Shown: positions 1-7,044, counted from the stretch's first letter. The stretch is DNA of 28,914 nucleotides from an uncultured Bacteroides sp. (GCF_905207245.1 NZ_CAJLKP010000078.1:1-28914); one strand, 5' to 3'. Numbers and translations are program-made. Notes: generated by a model not told the origin, from the letters alone.

Positions 1-23
1 TTAGAAATTAAGTTCGTTTTCAT
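1..23 (-). CDS. 5' end of a leftward gene cut by the window edge
   Basis: An ATG on the minus strand at 23 opens a frame reading MKTNLIS before the window ends. It is preceded by an A/T-rich stretch (24-50) of the kind that precedes many start codons in this window. Only seven codons are visible, so no product can be named. If real, the gene is divergent from the sigma factor at 273. Confidence 0.35.
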
Positions 24-244
24 AATCGTTATTTTTTTATTGTTATTACTTCTTGGTTTTTGAAGGGAAATCTTCGTCAACCGCCTTCGACAATATATAG
101 TCAATTGCCGTGCCAAAATAATAAAGCATTGATTATCACCGCATATTCAATTTCAGAGAGTGTTCATAAACGGACAAGTGTCCGCACAAAAGCGAACAGA
201 ACAAGAATAAAAAGCGCAAGAAGAGCAGGATAAAACAAATTAGT

Positions 245-252
245 TACATTTG
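245..252 (+). promoter_or_regulatory. -7 box (TACATTTG) for the sigma factor gene
   Basis: TACATTTG matches the Bacteroidota primary-sigma -7 consensus TAnnTTTG and lies 20 bp before the ATG at 273, which implies a very short leader. No clear -33 TTG element is present at the expected distance. Confidence 0.55.
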
Positions 253-272
253 CAAACTCAATACCTTAGAAT

Positions 273-953
273 ATGCAACCGGACTTAAAGGAAATCGTAG
301 AACAATATGGCGTCATGGTATCTTCCATAGCACACCGCATGATACAAAACAAGGAAATCGCTAAAGAAGCGGCTCAGGAAGTCTGGTACGAAATCATCAA
401 AAGCATAGACTCGTTCAACGGGGAATCCGGGTTATCGACATGGATATACACCCTATGCAAACGCACCATACTGCGATATGCCCGGAACGAAAGAATAGCC
501 ACAATGAATGAGTTGAGAGAATTTCGCGAACTTCCTGCCATTGATTATAACGGGCAGGACCGGGACGAACAGGAATGGATAAAAGCATGCTGCGACTGGT
601 GTCTGACAGCCCAGAACCATTGCCTGACGAACGATGCCCGGCTGATATTCATATTCAAAATAAACCTCAACCTGCCGTACAAGCAAATCAGTGAAATCAT
701 GGGCATAACGGAAGAGAGCGTCCGTCAGATTTCCTCCCGTTCCATCCGCAAGATTACTCACTTCATGAATGACACCTGTCCGCTATACAACCCGCAGGGG
801 ACCTGCAAATGCCGGATATGCAAGCAAGTCACCTCGCTCAATCTGGAGAAAGAATATACCGCCATCAAGAAAATTATCCGCCTCGTCGACGTTTACCAAC
901 GGCTCGAAAAGGAACTTCCAAGAAAGAACTACTGGGAAAAATTTATTCCCTGA
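273..953 (+). CDS. ECF-type RNA polymerase sigma factor with Cys-rich C-terminus
   Basis: A 226-residue sigma-70 family protein that should direct RNA polymerase to an alternative promoter set. Region 2 covers about residues 20-75 (EAAQEVWYEI, then STWIYTLCKRTILRYARNER). Region 4, about 121-162, has the helix-turn-helix LPYKQISEIMGITEESVRQI. The linker is Cys-rich (C106, C107, C110, C117). Beyond region 4 there is an extra tail of about 60 residues with C169, C178, C180 and C183, spaced like a small zinc site, then a basic helical end. No anti-sigma gene follows. The next gene is a DinB-like protein in the same direction about 60 bp away, possibly co-transcribed. Family assignment is firm, but target promoters and any redox or metal sensing by the tail are inference. 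Confidence 0.88.
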   Translation: MQPDLKEIVEQYGVMVSSIAHRMIQNKEIAKEAAQEVWYEIIKSIDSFNGESGLSTWIYTLCKRTILRYARNERIATMNELREFRELPAIDYNGQDRDEQEWIKACCDWCLTAQNHCLTNDARLIFIFKINLNLPYKQISEIMGITEESVRQISSRSIRKITHFMNDTCPLYNPQGTCKCRICKQVTSLNLEKEYTAIKKIIRLVDVYQRLEKELPRKNYWEKFIP

Positions 954-1013
954 GCTGTCACAGAATGGAAAGCTTGCTCACTAACTACTATGTATAACTT
1001 AAATAAACTAATT

Positions 1014-1532
1014 ATGAGCAAGATTGATTTTTTAAAAGAACAGATTATTGAATCGCGGAATTTTGTGAATCGTTTAGTATCGGAACTTCCGGAAAACCAG
1101 TGGTACACCATCCCCGAAGGCACTGACTCCAACTTCGCATGGCAAATCGGACATCTGATTATCAGTCAGAACTTTCATGCCATTACCTGCATCACCGGGA
1201 GGAATGAAGCCGTCAGCAAACTTATTCCGATGGTCGATTACGTAAAGGTTTTCAATGGAATGGGTACATTGCACCGCTCCGCCGAAAAGGATTTAATTCC
1301 TGTGGCAGAGCTAAAAAAACAACTGGACGCTGTTCATGAGATATGTATCAGTAACCTGTCCCGCCTGGACGACCGTATTTTATCAGAAGATTTAGAGCCT
1401 ATTCCCTTCAAACATCCGGTTGCCAATAATAAGTATGAAGCCCTTGCCTGGTGCTTCAAGCATGAAATGTGGCACAGTGCCGAGATGGAAGCGATAAAAC
1501 GGGCATTGGGGCATCCTATCAAATGGATGTAA
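1014..1532 (+). CDS. DinB family protein
   Basis: A protein of about 172 residues with the DinB/YfiT four-helix-bundle pattern. It has an early FAWQIGHLIIS helix with a His and a late HEMWHSAEMEAIKRALG helix with the H-x3-H pair. These His residues are the usual divalent-metal ligands of the family. Members often act as thiol-dependent metalloenzymes, but the substrate cannot be told from sequence. I chose the ATG at 1014 over the in-frame ATG at 990, because 990-1013 (ATGTATAACTTAAATAAA...) closely resembles the untranslated leaders before the DUF3836 genes in this window. It lies just downstream of the sigma factor in the same direction. I see no terminator between the two. Confidence 0.82.
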   Translation: MSKIDFLKEQIIESRNFVNRLVSELPENQWYTIPEGTDSNFAWQIGHLIISQNFHAITCITGRNEAVSKLIPMVDYVKVFNGMGTLHRSAEKDLIPVAELKKQLDAVHEICISNLSRLDDRILSEDLEPIPFKHPVANNKYEALAWCFKHEMWHSAEMEAIKRALGHPIKWM

Positions 1533-1703
1533 TGGCATCAGCCTCAAGAGCCAGTTTTTCTTTTGGATAAATCAATAGAATACCTGAAAGGAAACTGTTG
1601 TACACTGGGGTTACGGAGACTTTTGACATCCTCTTGAAAGTAAAAAAAGAAAGCTTTATAGGAAAAATAAAAGAGTAAGAAGCTTTTTAATTCAAGAATT
1701 TAC

Positions 1704-1711
1704 TATATTTG
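1704..1711 (+). promoter_or_regulatory. -7 box (TATATTTG) of the 6S-like RNA
   Basis: TATATTTG is a perfect match to TAnnTTTG and predicts transcription starting near 1717. It sits just upstream of the structured region ending in a U-run terminator at 1952, so promoter and terminator frame a discrete RNA. Confidence 0.65.
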
Positions 1712-1716
1712 TGCTG

Positions 1717-1952
1717 CTGTTAATCGGCAAGAGGTATCCCTTCTGTTCTTTGAAATAAAATATCGAAGCGTTCAGCTTTTTTGCGTTCTAGAAAACTACC
1801 AATTTTCGTTGTGCCTTTGGCATAACATACAACACGTGAAAAATGACTGAACGCCTGCGTCTCTATAGGCGTGGGCGTTCCTTTCATTTGTGTTGTTGGG
1901 ATTGGTAGTTCCTTCTAGAACATTTGAAAGTGTGACGTTCCACGCTTTTTTT
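1717..1952 (+). ncRNA. ssrS: Candidate 6S RNA (SsrS type)
   Basis: A transcript of about 236 nt is predicted between the -7 box at 1704 and a terminator at 1929-1952. It folds into one long interrupted rod. An outer stem pairs AAGCG (1766-1770) with CGCTT (1943-1947). GTTCTAGAA (1785-1793) pairs with TTCTAGAAC (1913-1921), ACTACCAAT (1795-1803) with ATTGGTAGT (1901-1909), CAACAC (1830-1835) with GTGTTG (1890-1895), and the apical GAACGCC (1849-1855) with GGCGTTC (1874-1880). Internal bulges separate the stems. This open-promoter-like rod is the hallmark of 6S RNA, which binds and sequesters the housekeeping RNA polymerase. The region may correspond to the described Bacteroidales-1 motif, as I recall it. 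No covariance search was possible, so the assignment rests on structure and size. Confidence 0.6.
1929..1952 (+). terminator. Rho-independent terminator of the 6S-like RNA
   Basis: AGTGTG (1929-1934) pairs, with one G-U, to CACGCT (1941-1946) and is followed by a run of seven T (1946-1952). Confidence 0.65.
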
Positions 1953-2000
1953 GTATCCTTTTGGCAGCAAATTAGCATCAATATATAAAAAATAAAATAC

Positions 2001-2087
2001 TCAAAGGTGAGTCAAATCGGGCCATGTGGAAGCCGGACGGCCGAAAAGTCGCAAACGCAACGCAATTGCATTGCTACTCACCTTTGA
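2001..2087. repeat. Long dyad element with 12-bp perfect arms
   Basis: TCAAAGGTGAGT (2001-2012) is perfectly inverted at 2076-2087. Counting one mismatch the arms extend to 15 bp. The 63-nt interior is much more GC-rich than its flanks and contains smaller dyads (GCC...GGC near 2032-2043 and the GCAATTGC palindrome near 2062-2069). No promoter or U-run flanks it. It could be a structured RNA, a small non-autonomous mobile element or a protein-binding site. Confidence 0.5.
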
Positions 2088-2144
2088 CTATTTAAATTAG
2101 ACCTGAAAACTTCAGCTCTGGTATACCTGCAAGCAAGGTAGACG

Positions 2145-2174
2145 GGAGGATGTGTTTTTACAGACACATCCTCC
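2145..2174. terminator. Strong hairpin, possible transcription terminator
   Basis: GGAGGATGTGT (2145-2155) pairs perfectly with ACACATCCTCC (2164-2174) over an 8-nt loop. Neither strand carries a real T-run, so it may be a processing or stability hairpin rather than a classical terminator. It lies downstream of the leftward TPR operon. Confidence 0.4.
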
Positions 2175-2258
2175 TTCTTCTGAGTCCCAGGACAAATAAA
2201 ACATCTCCGCAAAATTGGTATAACAAATCTGTATACAATACTGCAATTCAAATCCCCA

Positions 2259-2266
2259 TATATTTG
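2259..2266 (+). promoter_or_regulatory. Orphan -7 box (TATATTTG) upstream of a 12-codon mini-ORF
   Basis: TATATTTGCAAC resembles the -7 boxes and start regions of the DUF3836 genes (TATCTTTGCAAC). The first ATG downstream, at 2293, encodes only MKNLVSICTDLN before TAG at 2329-2331. This looks like a promoter whose gene has been lost, or a very short leader peptide. Confidence 0.35.
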
Positions 2267-2330
2267 CAACAAACCAAACAAACTATATAAGTATGAAGAA
2301 CTTGGTATCTATTTGCACGGATTTGAATTA

Positions 2331-2364
2331 GTTGACGAGGAGACGAGTTAACAAGGGAACGAGG
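2331..2364. repeat. Dispersed intergenic repeat, half copy
   Basis: The segment containing ACGAGTTAACAAGGGAACGAG repeats the vocabulary (acgag/gttaac/aagg) of the inverted element at 14047-14135. Only one arm is present here, next to the end of the TPR gene. Confidence 0.45.
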
Positions 2365-2377
2365 CTGTCTTTTTACT

Positions 2378-4024
2378 TTAAAAGTTATACAGCAGTTCTT
2401 CCAACGTAACACCACTATCCGCCCCCATCTTCTCCATACGGATACGTTTCAGACGTTTCTTCACAGAATCCCGCTCCAAATGCATCACCTGCGCCATGCC
2501 CGACTGGGATAATTGCATTTTCACCATACAACAATAACGCAAATCATCTTTATTCAGACTCGGATAGGTCTGTTGCAGGCGTTTCGTGAAGTTATTGAAG
2601 ATGATGTCGGCATTCTGCACAATATCGTCCCAGTCTTCATCGGAAAGAATCACATTTCCCCCTCTTTCAATTTCCTGCACCACCTTCTGGCTGAGTCTCC
2701 TGAAAAAAGTTTCTTTCAGCTTAGCTTCCTTCTGCTCCAGCTCCACCATACGCCGGAGATTTTCGGAAGTAATTTCACGTTGCTGCGCCAATTCTTTTTC
2801 CTTTTTTACAAGCTGATGCTGCTGCGCCATCAGACGGTTACGGTTACGGCGATAGATGAGATATACCGCACTTGCCACCCAAACCAGCAACAGAGAGATT
2901 GTGGTCATCCAATACACATTACGCTGCCTTTCCGCAGCCCGGGTGCGCCAATACAGGTTTTCCACCGAGAGCTGTTCGTGTTTGTAAAGCTCTTGCAATG
3001 CAATGGCTTCCTCAGTATGACGATACTTGCGTATGGTATCGGACAACTCAATGAAGCGTTGTAGCATAGGATAGGCATCCGAAGCACGGCCCATCTTATG
3101 ATATATTCTCGCCATATTATTATAGGCATCGGCCACCGAAGAAGGATTTGGACTGGAGATAACTTTCTGAAAATAGTGATATGCCGAATCATATTGTCCC
3201 AGTTTCCCAAACAACTCCAACTTTACCCCATAGAGCGAAAGAATTCTCACAGTATCCTTAGCCGAACGAAGAGCTATTGATTTATTTATATAATCCAGTG
3301 CTTTGGCAGGCTCTCCTCGCTGGGAATAGATACTACCCAAATTTGTATAGATGAAAGGAAGCTGCTGAGGAACAGAATCGGCTAAAGCCGCCTCATAGGC
3401 CGCCTGAGCATAATAAAGGGCGCTATCCAATTGATTCAGAAACAAATATCCGGTAGAAATATCGCACAAGGCCATATTCTTATAGAATATATTTCCCAGA
3501 TCCAAAGCCGCCTTCAAGGCTTCTTTGGAATAACGTACCTTGCCGGAATATTCTTCCTGATTCAGGCAGACAACTCCCAACCAAGTATTCACCCGGTAGA
3601 GCTGCTCATGATTACCACTATTTTGCAGGAAAAGCAGAGCCTTCAGAAAAGACTGCATGGCATCGCTCATCCGGTTAAGCCGTCTGTCCAGATGTGCTTT
3701 GCAGTAAAGGGCCCGTTCGGCATAAAGAGAATCGCCCGATTGGCTGAAATATTTAATTGCAGGTAGCAGCAGGGTATCTGTAGCCGCATTCAACTGTTGC
3801 TTCCTGTGAACAGCCTCGGACATCAGCAAGGCATAAAGTGCATAATCGCGCTTCGATAAGTTATGCAACGGTTCTTTAATCTCATTCATCACTACTATGG
3901 CACTGTCTGTCTCCTTTTCTGCCATCAGCTTCTCCGCCAAGGCCACGCGATTATCAGGGCCACAAGAAGCCAACATACCGCCCCACAGAATTATTCCTAT
4001 CAAACTCTTCAATCTCATCTTCAA
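2378..4024 (-). CDS. Membrane-anchored TPR regulator with C-terminal DNA-binding-like domain
   Basis: A 548-residue protein. The N-terminus has a lipobox (GGMLASC), so a lipid-anchored or exported N-terminus is predicted. Residues about 40-345 are helical TPR-type repeats (for example AKALDYINKSIALRSAKDTV). A transmembrane helix follows (about 372-392, TTISLLLVWVASAVYLIYRR), then a long basic coiled coil (about 393-440). The C-terminus has a helix-turn-helix-like segment (DDLRYCCMVKMQLSQSGMAQ, then a segment ending DSVKKRLKRIR). The same layout occurs in a large Bacteroides group annotated as TPR-containing transcriptional regulators. The inferred role is to sense in the periplasm and act on DNA or a partner inside. 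It is the last gene of a leftward operon, 7 bp after the preceding ORF. The lipobox together with a downstream TM is topologically odd. Regulatory targets are unknown. Confidence 0.75.
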   Translation of the reverse strand: MKMRLKSLIGIILWGGMLASCGPDNRVALAEKLMAEKETDSAIVVMNEIKEPLHNLSKRDYALYALLMSEAVHRKQQLNAATDTLLLPAIKYFSQSGDSLYAERALYCKAHLDRRLNRMSDAMQSFLKALLFLQNSGNHEQLYRVNTWLGVVCLNQEEYSGKVRYSKEALKAALDLGNIFYKNMALCDISTGYLFLNQLDSALYYAQAAYEAALADSVPQQLPFIYTNLGSIYSQRGEPAKALDYINKSIALRSAKDTVRILSLYGVKLELFGKLGQYDSAYHYFQKVISSPNPSSVADAYNNMARIYHKMGRASDAYPMLQRFIELSDTIRKYRHTEEAIALQELYKHEQLSVENLYWRTRAAERQRNVYWMTTISLLLVWVASAVYLIYRRNRNRLMAQQHQLVKKEKELAQQREITSENLRRMVELEQKEAKLKETFFRRLSQKVVQEIERGGNVILSDEDWDDIVQNADIIFNNFTKRLQQTYPSLNKDDLRYCCMVKMQLSQSGMAQVMHLERDSVKKRLKRIRMEKMGADSGVTLEELLYNF

Positions 4025-4031
4025 TATCGTG

Positions 4032-5006
4032 TTATTCGTACGAATCCATCATCACTTCTCCAGTCTCTCCGTGAATCAATATCACTCTGACCATATCCTG
4101 CTGAATGGAATCGCGTATATCAATCTCCCACACCGGAATGTCTTTTTGTCCGTCTATATACTGATTTACACTGACGTGGGTGGTATCTGATAAATTAATA
4201 TTCCGGAGTCGGGCAAAGATATAAATATCTCTCCATGTATACTTAAAAGCTTTTTCACTTTTTTCGTGCAAACAAGAGTCAGACGCCTGTGCCTGTTCAT
4301 CTTCAAGAAAACGAACTTCTACTTTTTCCGAGACTTTGGTTGCAGTCACCAAGTTAATCTTCCGTATTATGCCCCAGCCCAGCCAGCCGTCTTCCAACTC
4401 TATTTTGAGATAGACACCCCGTTCACCACTGAGCCGATATGTCTGGTCAATGGGCAAGTAGATGCGAGTATAACGGTCACCTTGTATAAATATCTCCCCG
4501 TAAAAAAATGTATTCAGTAACCATGCAGCAGAACGGGGATTGTGACTCTTACGCGTCCTGTCATGGGGAGCGATATTGACAATAATATACTCACGGGTCT
4601 GTACCTCGGAAGTAAAACAACTGTTCAGCCAGAACAGAAAGACGAGCAGTACATTGGTACATAATCCCACTACAACACCTCCACACATAAAGGCATAGAC
4701 AAAGTTTCTCCAGTGATACCACTTCCCTGTGCTTTTCTTATAGATATAAACCATCCAGCTACACATCGTTATTGCCATAAGGAGAATAACGATTTTCCGA
4801 TTCAATCCTAAATAGCTGCCGGAAGAAAATGCAGTGTGCATCAACATTTCCTCTTCTATATACCACATCCTGCAATGCAACAGGAAAAGAAAGATAAAGA
4901 CAGGCACCAGGATTTTCCATAGTGCCATTCTTTTCTTCGGCTGCCGTTGGGAGGCATCTTCGCCCTGAACCGGTTGCTGTTTGGGTCTAAATTTCTTTCT
5001 GCTCAT
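4032..5006 (-). CDS. Three-TM membrane protein of unknown function
   Basis: About 324 residues from the ATG at 5006. A longer frame from 5030 exists but would overlap the microprotein gene further. A basic N-terminus (MSRKKFRPKQQ) precedes three hydrophobic segments: WKILVPVFIFLFLLH, then IVILLMAITMCSWMVYIY, then FMCGGVVVGLCTNVLLVFLF. The remaining 200 residues are a soluble, beta-rich domain ending near the membrane-regulator gene. I recognise no family. It sits inside the operon with the two-TM protein upstream and the TPR regulator 7 bp downstream, so a shared signalling or envelope task is plausible but unproven. Confidence 0.65.
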   Translation of the reverse strand: MSRKKFRPKQQPVQGEDASQRQPKKRMALWKILVPVFIFLFLLHCRMWYIEEEMLMHTAFSSGSYLGLNRKIVILLMAITMCSWMVYIYKKSTGKWYHWRNFVYAFMCGGVVVGLCTNVLLVFLFWLNSCFTSEVQTREYIIVNIAPHDRTRKSHNPRSAAWLLNTFFYGEIFIQGDRYTRIYLPIDQTYRLSGERGVYLKIELEDGWLGWGIIRKINLVTATKVSEKVEVRFLEDEQAQASDSCLHEKSEKAFKYTWRDIYIFARLRNINLSDTTHVSVNQYIDGQKDIPVWEIDIRDSIQQDMVRVILIHGETGEVMMDSYE

Positions 5007-5079
5007 AAATACGGAAAAGCGCGCGGACATTCAGAAAGGCAAAAAGCAAAAGGCCAATAAATAAAATCAGCTTCTTCAT
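4987..5079 (-). CDS. 30-residue hydrophobic microprotein
   Basis: ATG at 5079 encodes a 30-residue peptide beginning MKKLILFIGLLLFAFLNVRA and ending in a charged tail (YEQKEI). One Lys-flanked membrane helix fills most of it. It starts 20 bp after the stop of the upstream two-TM gene and runs 20 bp into the next gene in another frame, an arrangement typical of translational coupling. An AGGACC sequence lies just before the ATG. It is too short for composition statistics, so it could be chance, but position and pattern favour a real small membrane protein. Confidence 0.45.
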   Translation of the reverse strand: MKKLILFIGLLLFAFLNVRALFRIYEQKEI

Positions 5080-5099
5080 CAGGTCCTACAATTTAAGAA

Positions 5100-5666
5100 T
5101 CAATCGTTTTCCGCATCTTTAAGCATCTGTCTAATTACATCTGCATGATCGAGATAATCATTGCCTGATAAAGTTAGGACATCGGTCAGACCAATAATAT
5201 TGCTGTCAGAATCATAAGAAGTCAGTAAGCAATACATCTCCTGCCCTAATTTATCCTCTTCCACATGAATCTGAACCGGTGCACTGTATGCCCCGGGCAA
5301 CTCTGCCAGATACTCAAAATCTTTTCTGAGAAAGGCTTCCAGGATTCTATTTATATCGGTTTCATCACGCTTGAACTTCTTCAAACCCACCTCTTCTATC
5401 TTACCCCCACTCTCGCTATTATAATAATCAAAATTACTCAAATACGCTGCAAGCAGACATATTAATACAGCAATTACTCCGACCGTCCGGACCAACCAAC
5501 CCGCTATAGGGATAAAACCAGGAAAAATAACAATAATAACAGCCACTACAGCCAATCCATAATAAAGTATCGGCTTAACATTGTTCTTTCTTTTTTCAAA
5601 TTTCACCGGATTTGCTGCATAGAATTCACCTATATAGCTTGGATAGAGTTTTGTTTGATTTTCCAT
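5100..5666 (-). CDS. Two-TM protein of unknown function, first gene of the TPR operon
   Basis: 188 residues. A cytoplasmic-looking N-terminus (YIGEFYAANPVKFEKRKNN) is followed by two adjacent hydrophobic helices (YYGLAVVAVIIVIFPGFIPI and WLVRTVGVIAVLICLLAAYL) and an acidic soluble domain of about 110 residues. No known motif is evident. It heads the leftward operon with the microprotein, the three-TM protein and the TPR regulator. A -7 box for this operon is seen at 5727-5734. Confidence 0.65.
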   Translation of the reverse strand: MENQTKLYPSYIGEFYAANPVKFEKRKNNVKPILYYGLAVVAVIIVIFPGFIPIAGWLVRTVGVIAVLICLLAAYLSNFDYYNSESGGKIEEVGLKKFKRDETDINRILEAFLRKDFEYLAELPGAYSAPVQIHVEEDKLGQEMYCLLTSYDSDSNIIGLTDVLTLSGNDYLDHADVIRQMLKDAEND

Positions 5667-5726
5667 AAATATTACTTTTTATAATGATTAATAATAGTTC
5701 TATCTTTCCTAGTTATCGTATGAGAA

Positions 5727-5734
5727 CAAAAGTA
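5727..5734 (-). promoter_or_regulatory. -7 box (TACTTTTG) for the two-TM/TPR operon
   Basis: On the minus strand TACTTTTG matches TAnnTTTG, about 60 bp before the ATG at 5666. A TTG lies further upstream but at a longer than usual spacing. Confidence 0.5.
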
Positions 5735-6074
5735 AAAAGTAACTTGTAAATAATGAAACAACCGTGGGGGATAAATGAAGGGTATAATCCACAAACTAAA
5801 CAACTGTTTTTCAAATAATAACTCAATAGAAAGGATAGACAGACAAGGGGACATTTGCATAAAGAAACCGATTCCACCAATAGCTTTTCATGAAGTACCA
5901 GTGGAGGAGCAATATTATCTGTTATCAGATATATGCTTTCTTCCTTGTCTCTATATTTTTATAATTGCTACTACCTGATTCACTTACCCGAACCGGATAA
6001 TGTCTTTTTCAGGAATCAGATGTTTTCTCCGATTCATCTGCAAGAAGAGCAACTTCCTTTATAATTTGTATTCC
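5735..6074. other. Intergenic stretch without a supported gene
   Basis: About 340 bp between the operon promoter and the terminator of the response regulator gene. A 67-codon frame on the plus strand has no start context, no hydrophobic pattern and no family resemblance. I see nothing else that can be supported. Confidence 0.5.
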
Positions 6075-6114
6075 AAAAAAAACGGGATGATGAAATCTAT
6101 ATCTCATCATCCCG
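6075..6114 (-). terminator. Rho-independent terminator of the response regulator gene
   Basis: CGGGATGATGA (6083-6093) pairs perfectly with TCATCATCCCG (6104-6114). Read leftward, the stem is followed by eight T (6082-6075). It lies 28 bp past the stop of the regulator gene. Confidence 0.85.
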
Positions 6115-6141
6115 GTATTTACATTCTTAATTACTAATGTT

Positions 6142-6843
6142 TCATTCTTCCAGCATCAGCCCTACACCTTTCACCGTTTTAATGCTGACTGATGAATCTT
6201 CAGCTATCAACTTACGGAGTTTCGTGACAAATACATCCAGGCTGCGGGAAGCAAAATAATCATCTTCCGTATCCCAGAACTTATCAAGAATGGCTTCACG
6301 CCGTACTACATCGCCTCTGTTCTCACAAAGCATTTGCAACAGTCCTGCTTCACGAGCAGTCAATGTCTTGTTTTCACCGGATGAATGTTTCAATATGGCG
6401 TGCGTAGAATCAAGTACATATTCCTTTCCAATCTTGTAACATTCGCTTTCGTCCTTACTCTTTTCACCTTTTGATAGTTTCAACAAAGCACGAATATGTG
6501 CATCCAGTTCATCGGGAATATAAGGTTTCTTGATATAGTTGTTAGCTCCTAGTTCATAGCCTTTCAGCACGCTCTTGGGAGATACCAGTCCGGAAGAAAA
6601 GATGATAGGAGTCTCCTTATCTACCTCACGGATGCGTTTCACCATCTCGTAACCGTCCATGACGGGCATCTCTATATCTGAGAGGATAACGTCAGGCTGA
6701 TGTTCCCGCCACATCTTCAAGCCCTCTTCACCATTGGCAGCCGCCAATACTTCATACCCCTCTATGATATCCTCCAGACTGCTCTGCACAATGTAACGCA
6801 GGCTGTTGTCATCTTCGACTAATAATAACTTTATTGTATCCAT
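6142..6843 (-). CDS. OmpR/PhoB-family response regulator
   Basis: 233 residues, full length. The receiver domain (1-115) has acidic residues D11 and D12, the phospho-acceptor D56 (VILSDIEMP), the conserved S/T position near S83-S84 and K106 (IKKPY). The C-terminal winged helix (about 135-233) has LTAREAGLLQMLCENRG and SLDVFVTKLRKLI. Proteins of this class bind tandem direct repeats about 10-11 bp apart and contact RNA polymerase. The window contains five sets of three 11-bp repeats, one directly behind this gene's own promoter. It is the only response regulator here and lies downstream, in the same direction, of kinase 1 and a beta-rich exported protein. I infer that it serves all three kinases and controls the DUF3836 promoters. 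Confidence 0.93.
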   Translation of the reverse strand: MDTIKLLLVEDDNSLRYIVQSSLEDIIEGYEVLAAANGEEGLKMWREHQPDVILSDIEMPVMDGYEMVKRIREVDKETPIIFSSGLVSPKSVLKGYELGANNYIKKPYIPDELDAHIRALLKLSKGEKSKDESECYKIGKEYVLDSTHAILKHSSGENKTLTAREAGLLQMLCENRGDVVRREAILDKFWDTEDDYFASRSLDVFVTKLRKLIAEDSSVSIKTVKGVGLMLEE

Positions 6844-6872
6844 ATGCTTTCAATTATTCACATTATACGCTA

Positions 6873-6880
6873 CAAAAGTA
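6873..6880 (-). promoter_or_regulatory. -7 box (TACTTTTG) of the response regulator gene
   Basis: TACTTTTG on the minus strand lies 29 bp upstream of the ATG at 6843. The tandem boxes at 6892-6924 begin 11 bp behind it, where an activator or repressor could touch polymerase. Confidence 0.6.
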
Positions 6881-6891
6881 ATAAATTATTC

Positions 6892-6924
6892 GTTAACCTA
6901 AAGATAACATTGCGATAACATTCG
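6892..6924. promoter_or_regulatory. Tandem 11-bp boxes, copy 1 (operator between regulator gene and DUF3836 relic)
   Basis: Three contiguous 11-bp units: GTTAACCTAAA, GATAACATTGC, GATAACATTCG. The spacing and direct orientation fit an OmpR-family site. It is flanked by the regulator's own -7 box on one side and a decayed -7 box (6942-6949) on the other. Confidence 0.75.
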
Positions 6925-6941
6925 TATTCTTTCCTCTGCCC

Positions 6942-7035
6942 TACCTTTACAACATCAAAAGTAACAAAATGTATAACTTAAAAAATAAAAGGATTATGAA
7001 AGCTTTAGTATTATCAGTAGATTTGCATTGACATC
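6942..7035 (+). pseudogene. DUF3836 relic with decayed promoter
   Basis: This is a fourth copy of the DUF3836 start region. The -7 box reads TACCTTTA instead of TATCTTTG, losing the conserved final G. The leader (ATGTATAACTTAAAAAATAA...) and the first codons MKALVLSV from 6996 match the intact copies, then a shift of one base gives DLH and a TGA at 7029-7031. Resemblance continues only to about 7035, and the rest of the gene is absent. The stop of the leftward beta-rich protein lies at 7045, so a rearrangement removed the body of the gene. Confidence 0.8.
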
Positions 7036-7044
7036 TAATCCACT

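Larger units (their letters stand above)
1533..2377. other. Gene-poor region with structured RNA and dyad elements
   Basis: About 845 bp without a convincing protein gene. From left to right it holds the 6S-like RNA (about 1717-1952), a long dyad (2001-2087), a GC-rich 11-bp hairpin (2145-2174), an isolated promoter-like -7 box with a 12-codon mini-ORF (2259-2331), and a repeat-like segment (2331-2364) downstream of the leftward TPR gene. These are listed separately. Confidence 0.7.

Noticed and set aside
990..1013. Upstream ATG of the DinB-like gene as start
   Set aside because: The eight extra codons correspond to an AT-rich leader shared in style with the DUF3836 genes, so the ATG at 1014 is preferred.
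5775..5978. 67-codon plus-strand frame in the gap before the response regulator
   Set aside because: No promoter, ribosome site, signal peptide or family pattern, and a minus-strand frame overlaps it. The length is expected by chance in AT-rich DNA.
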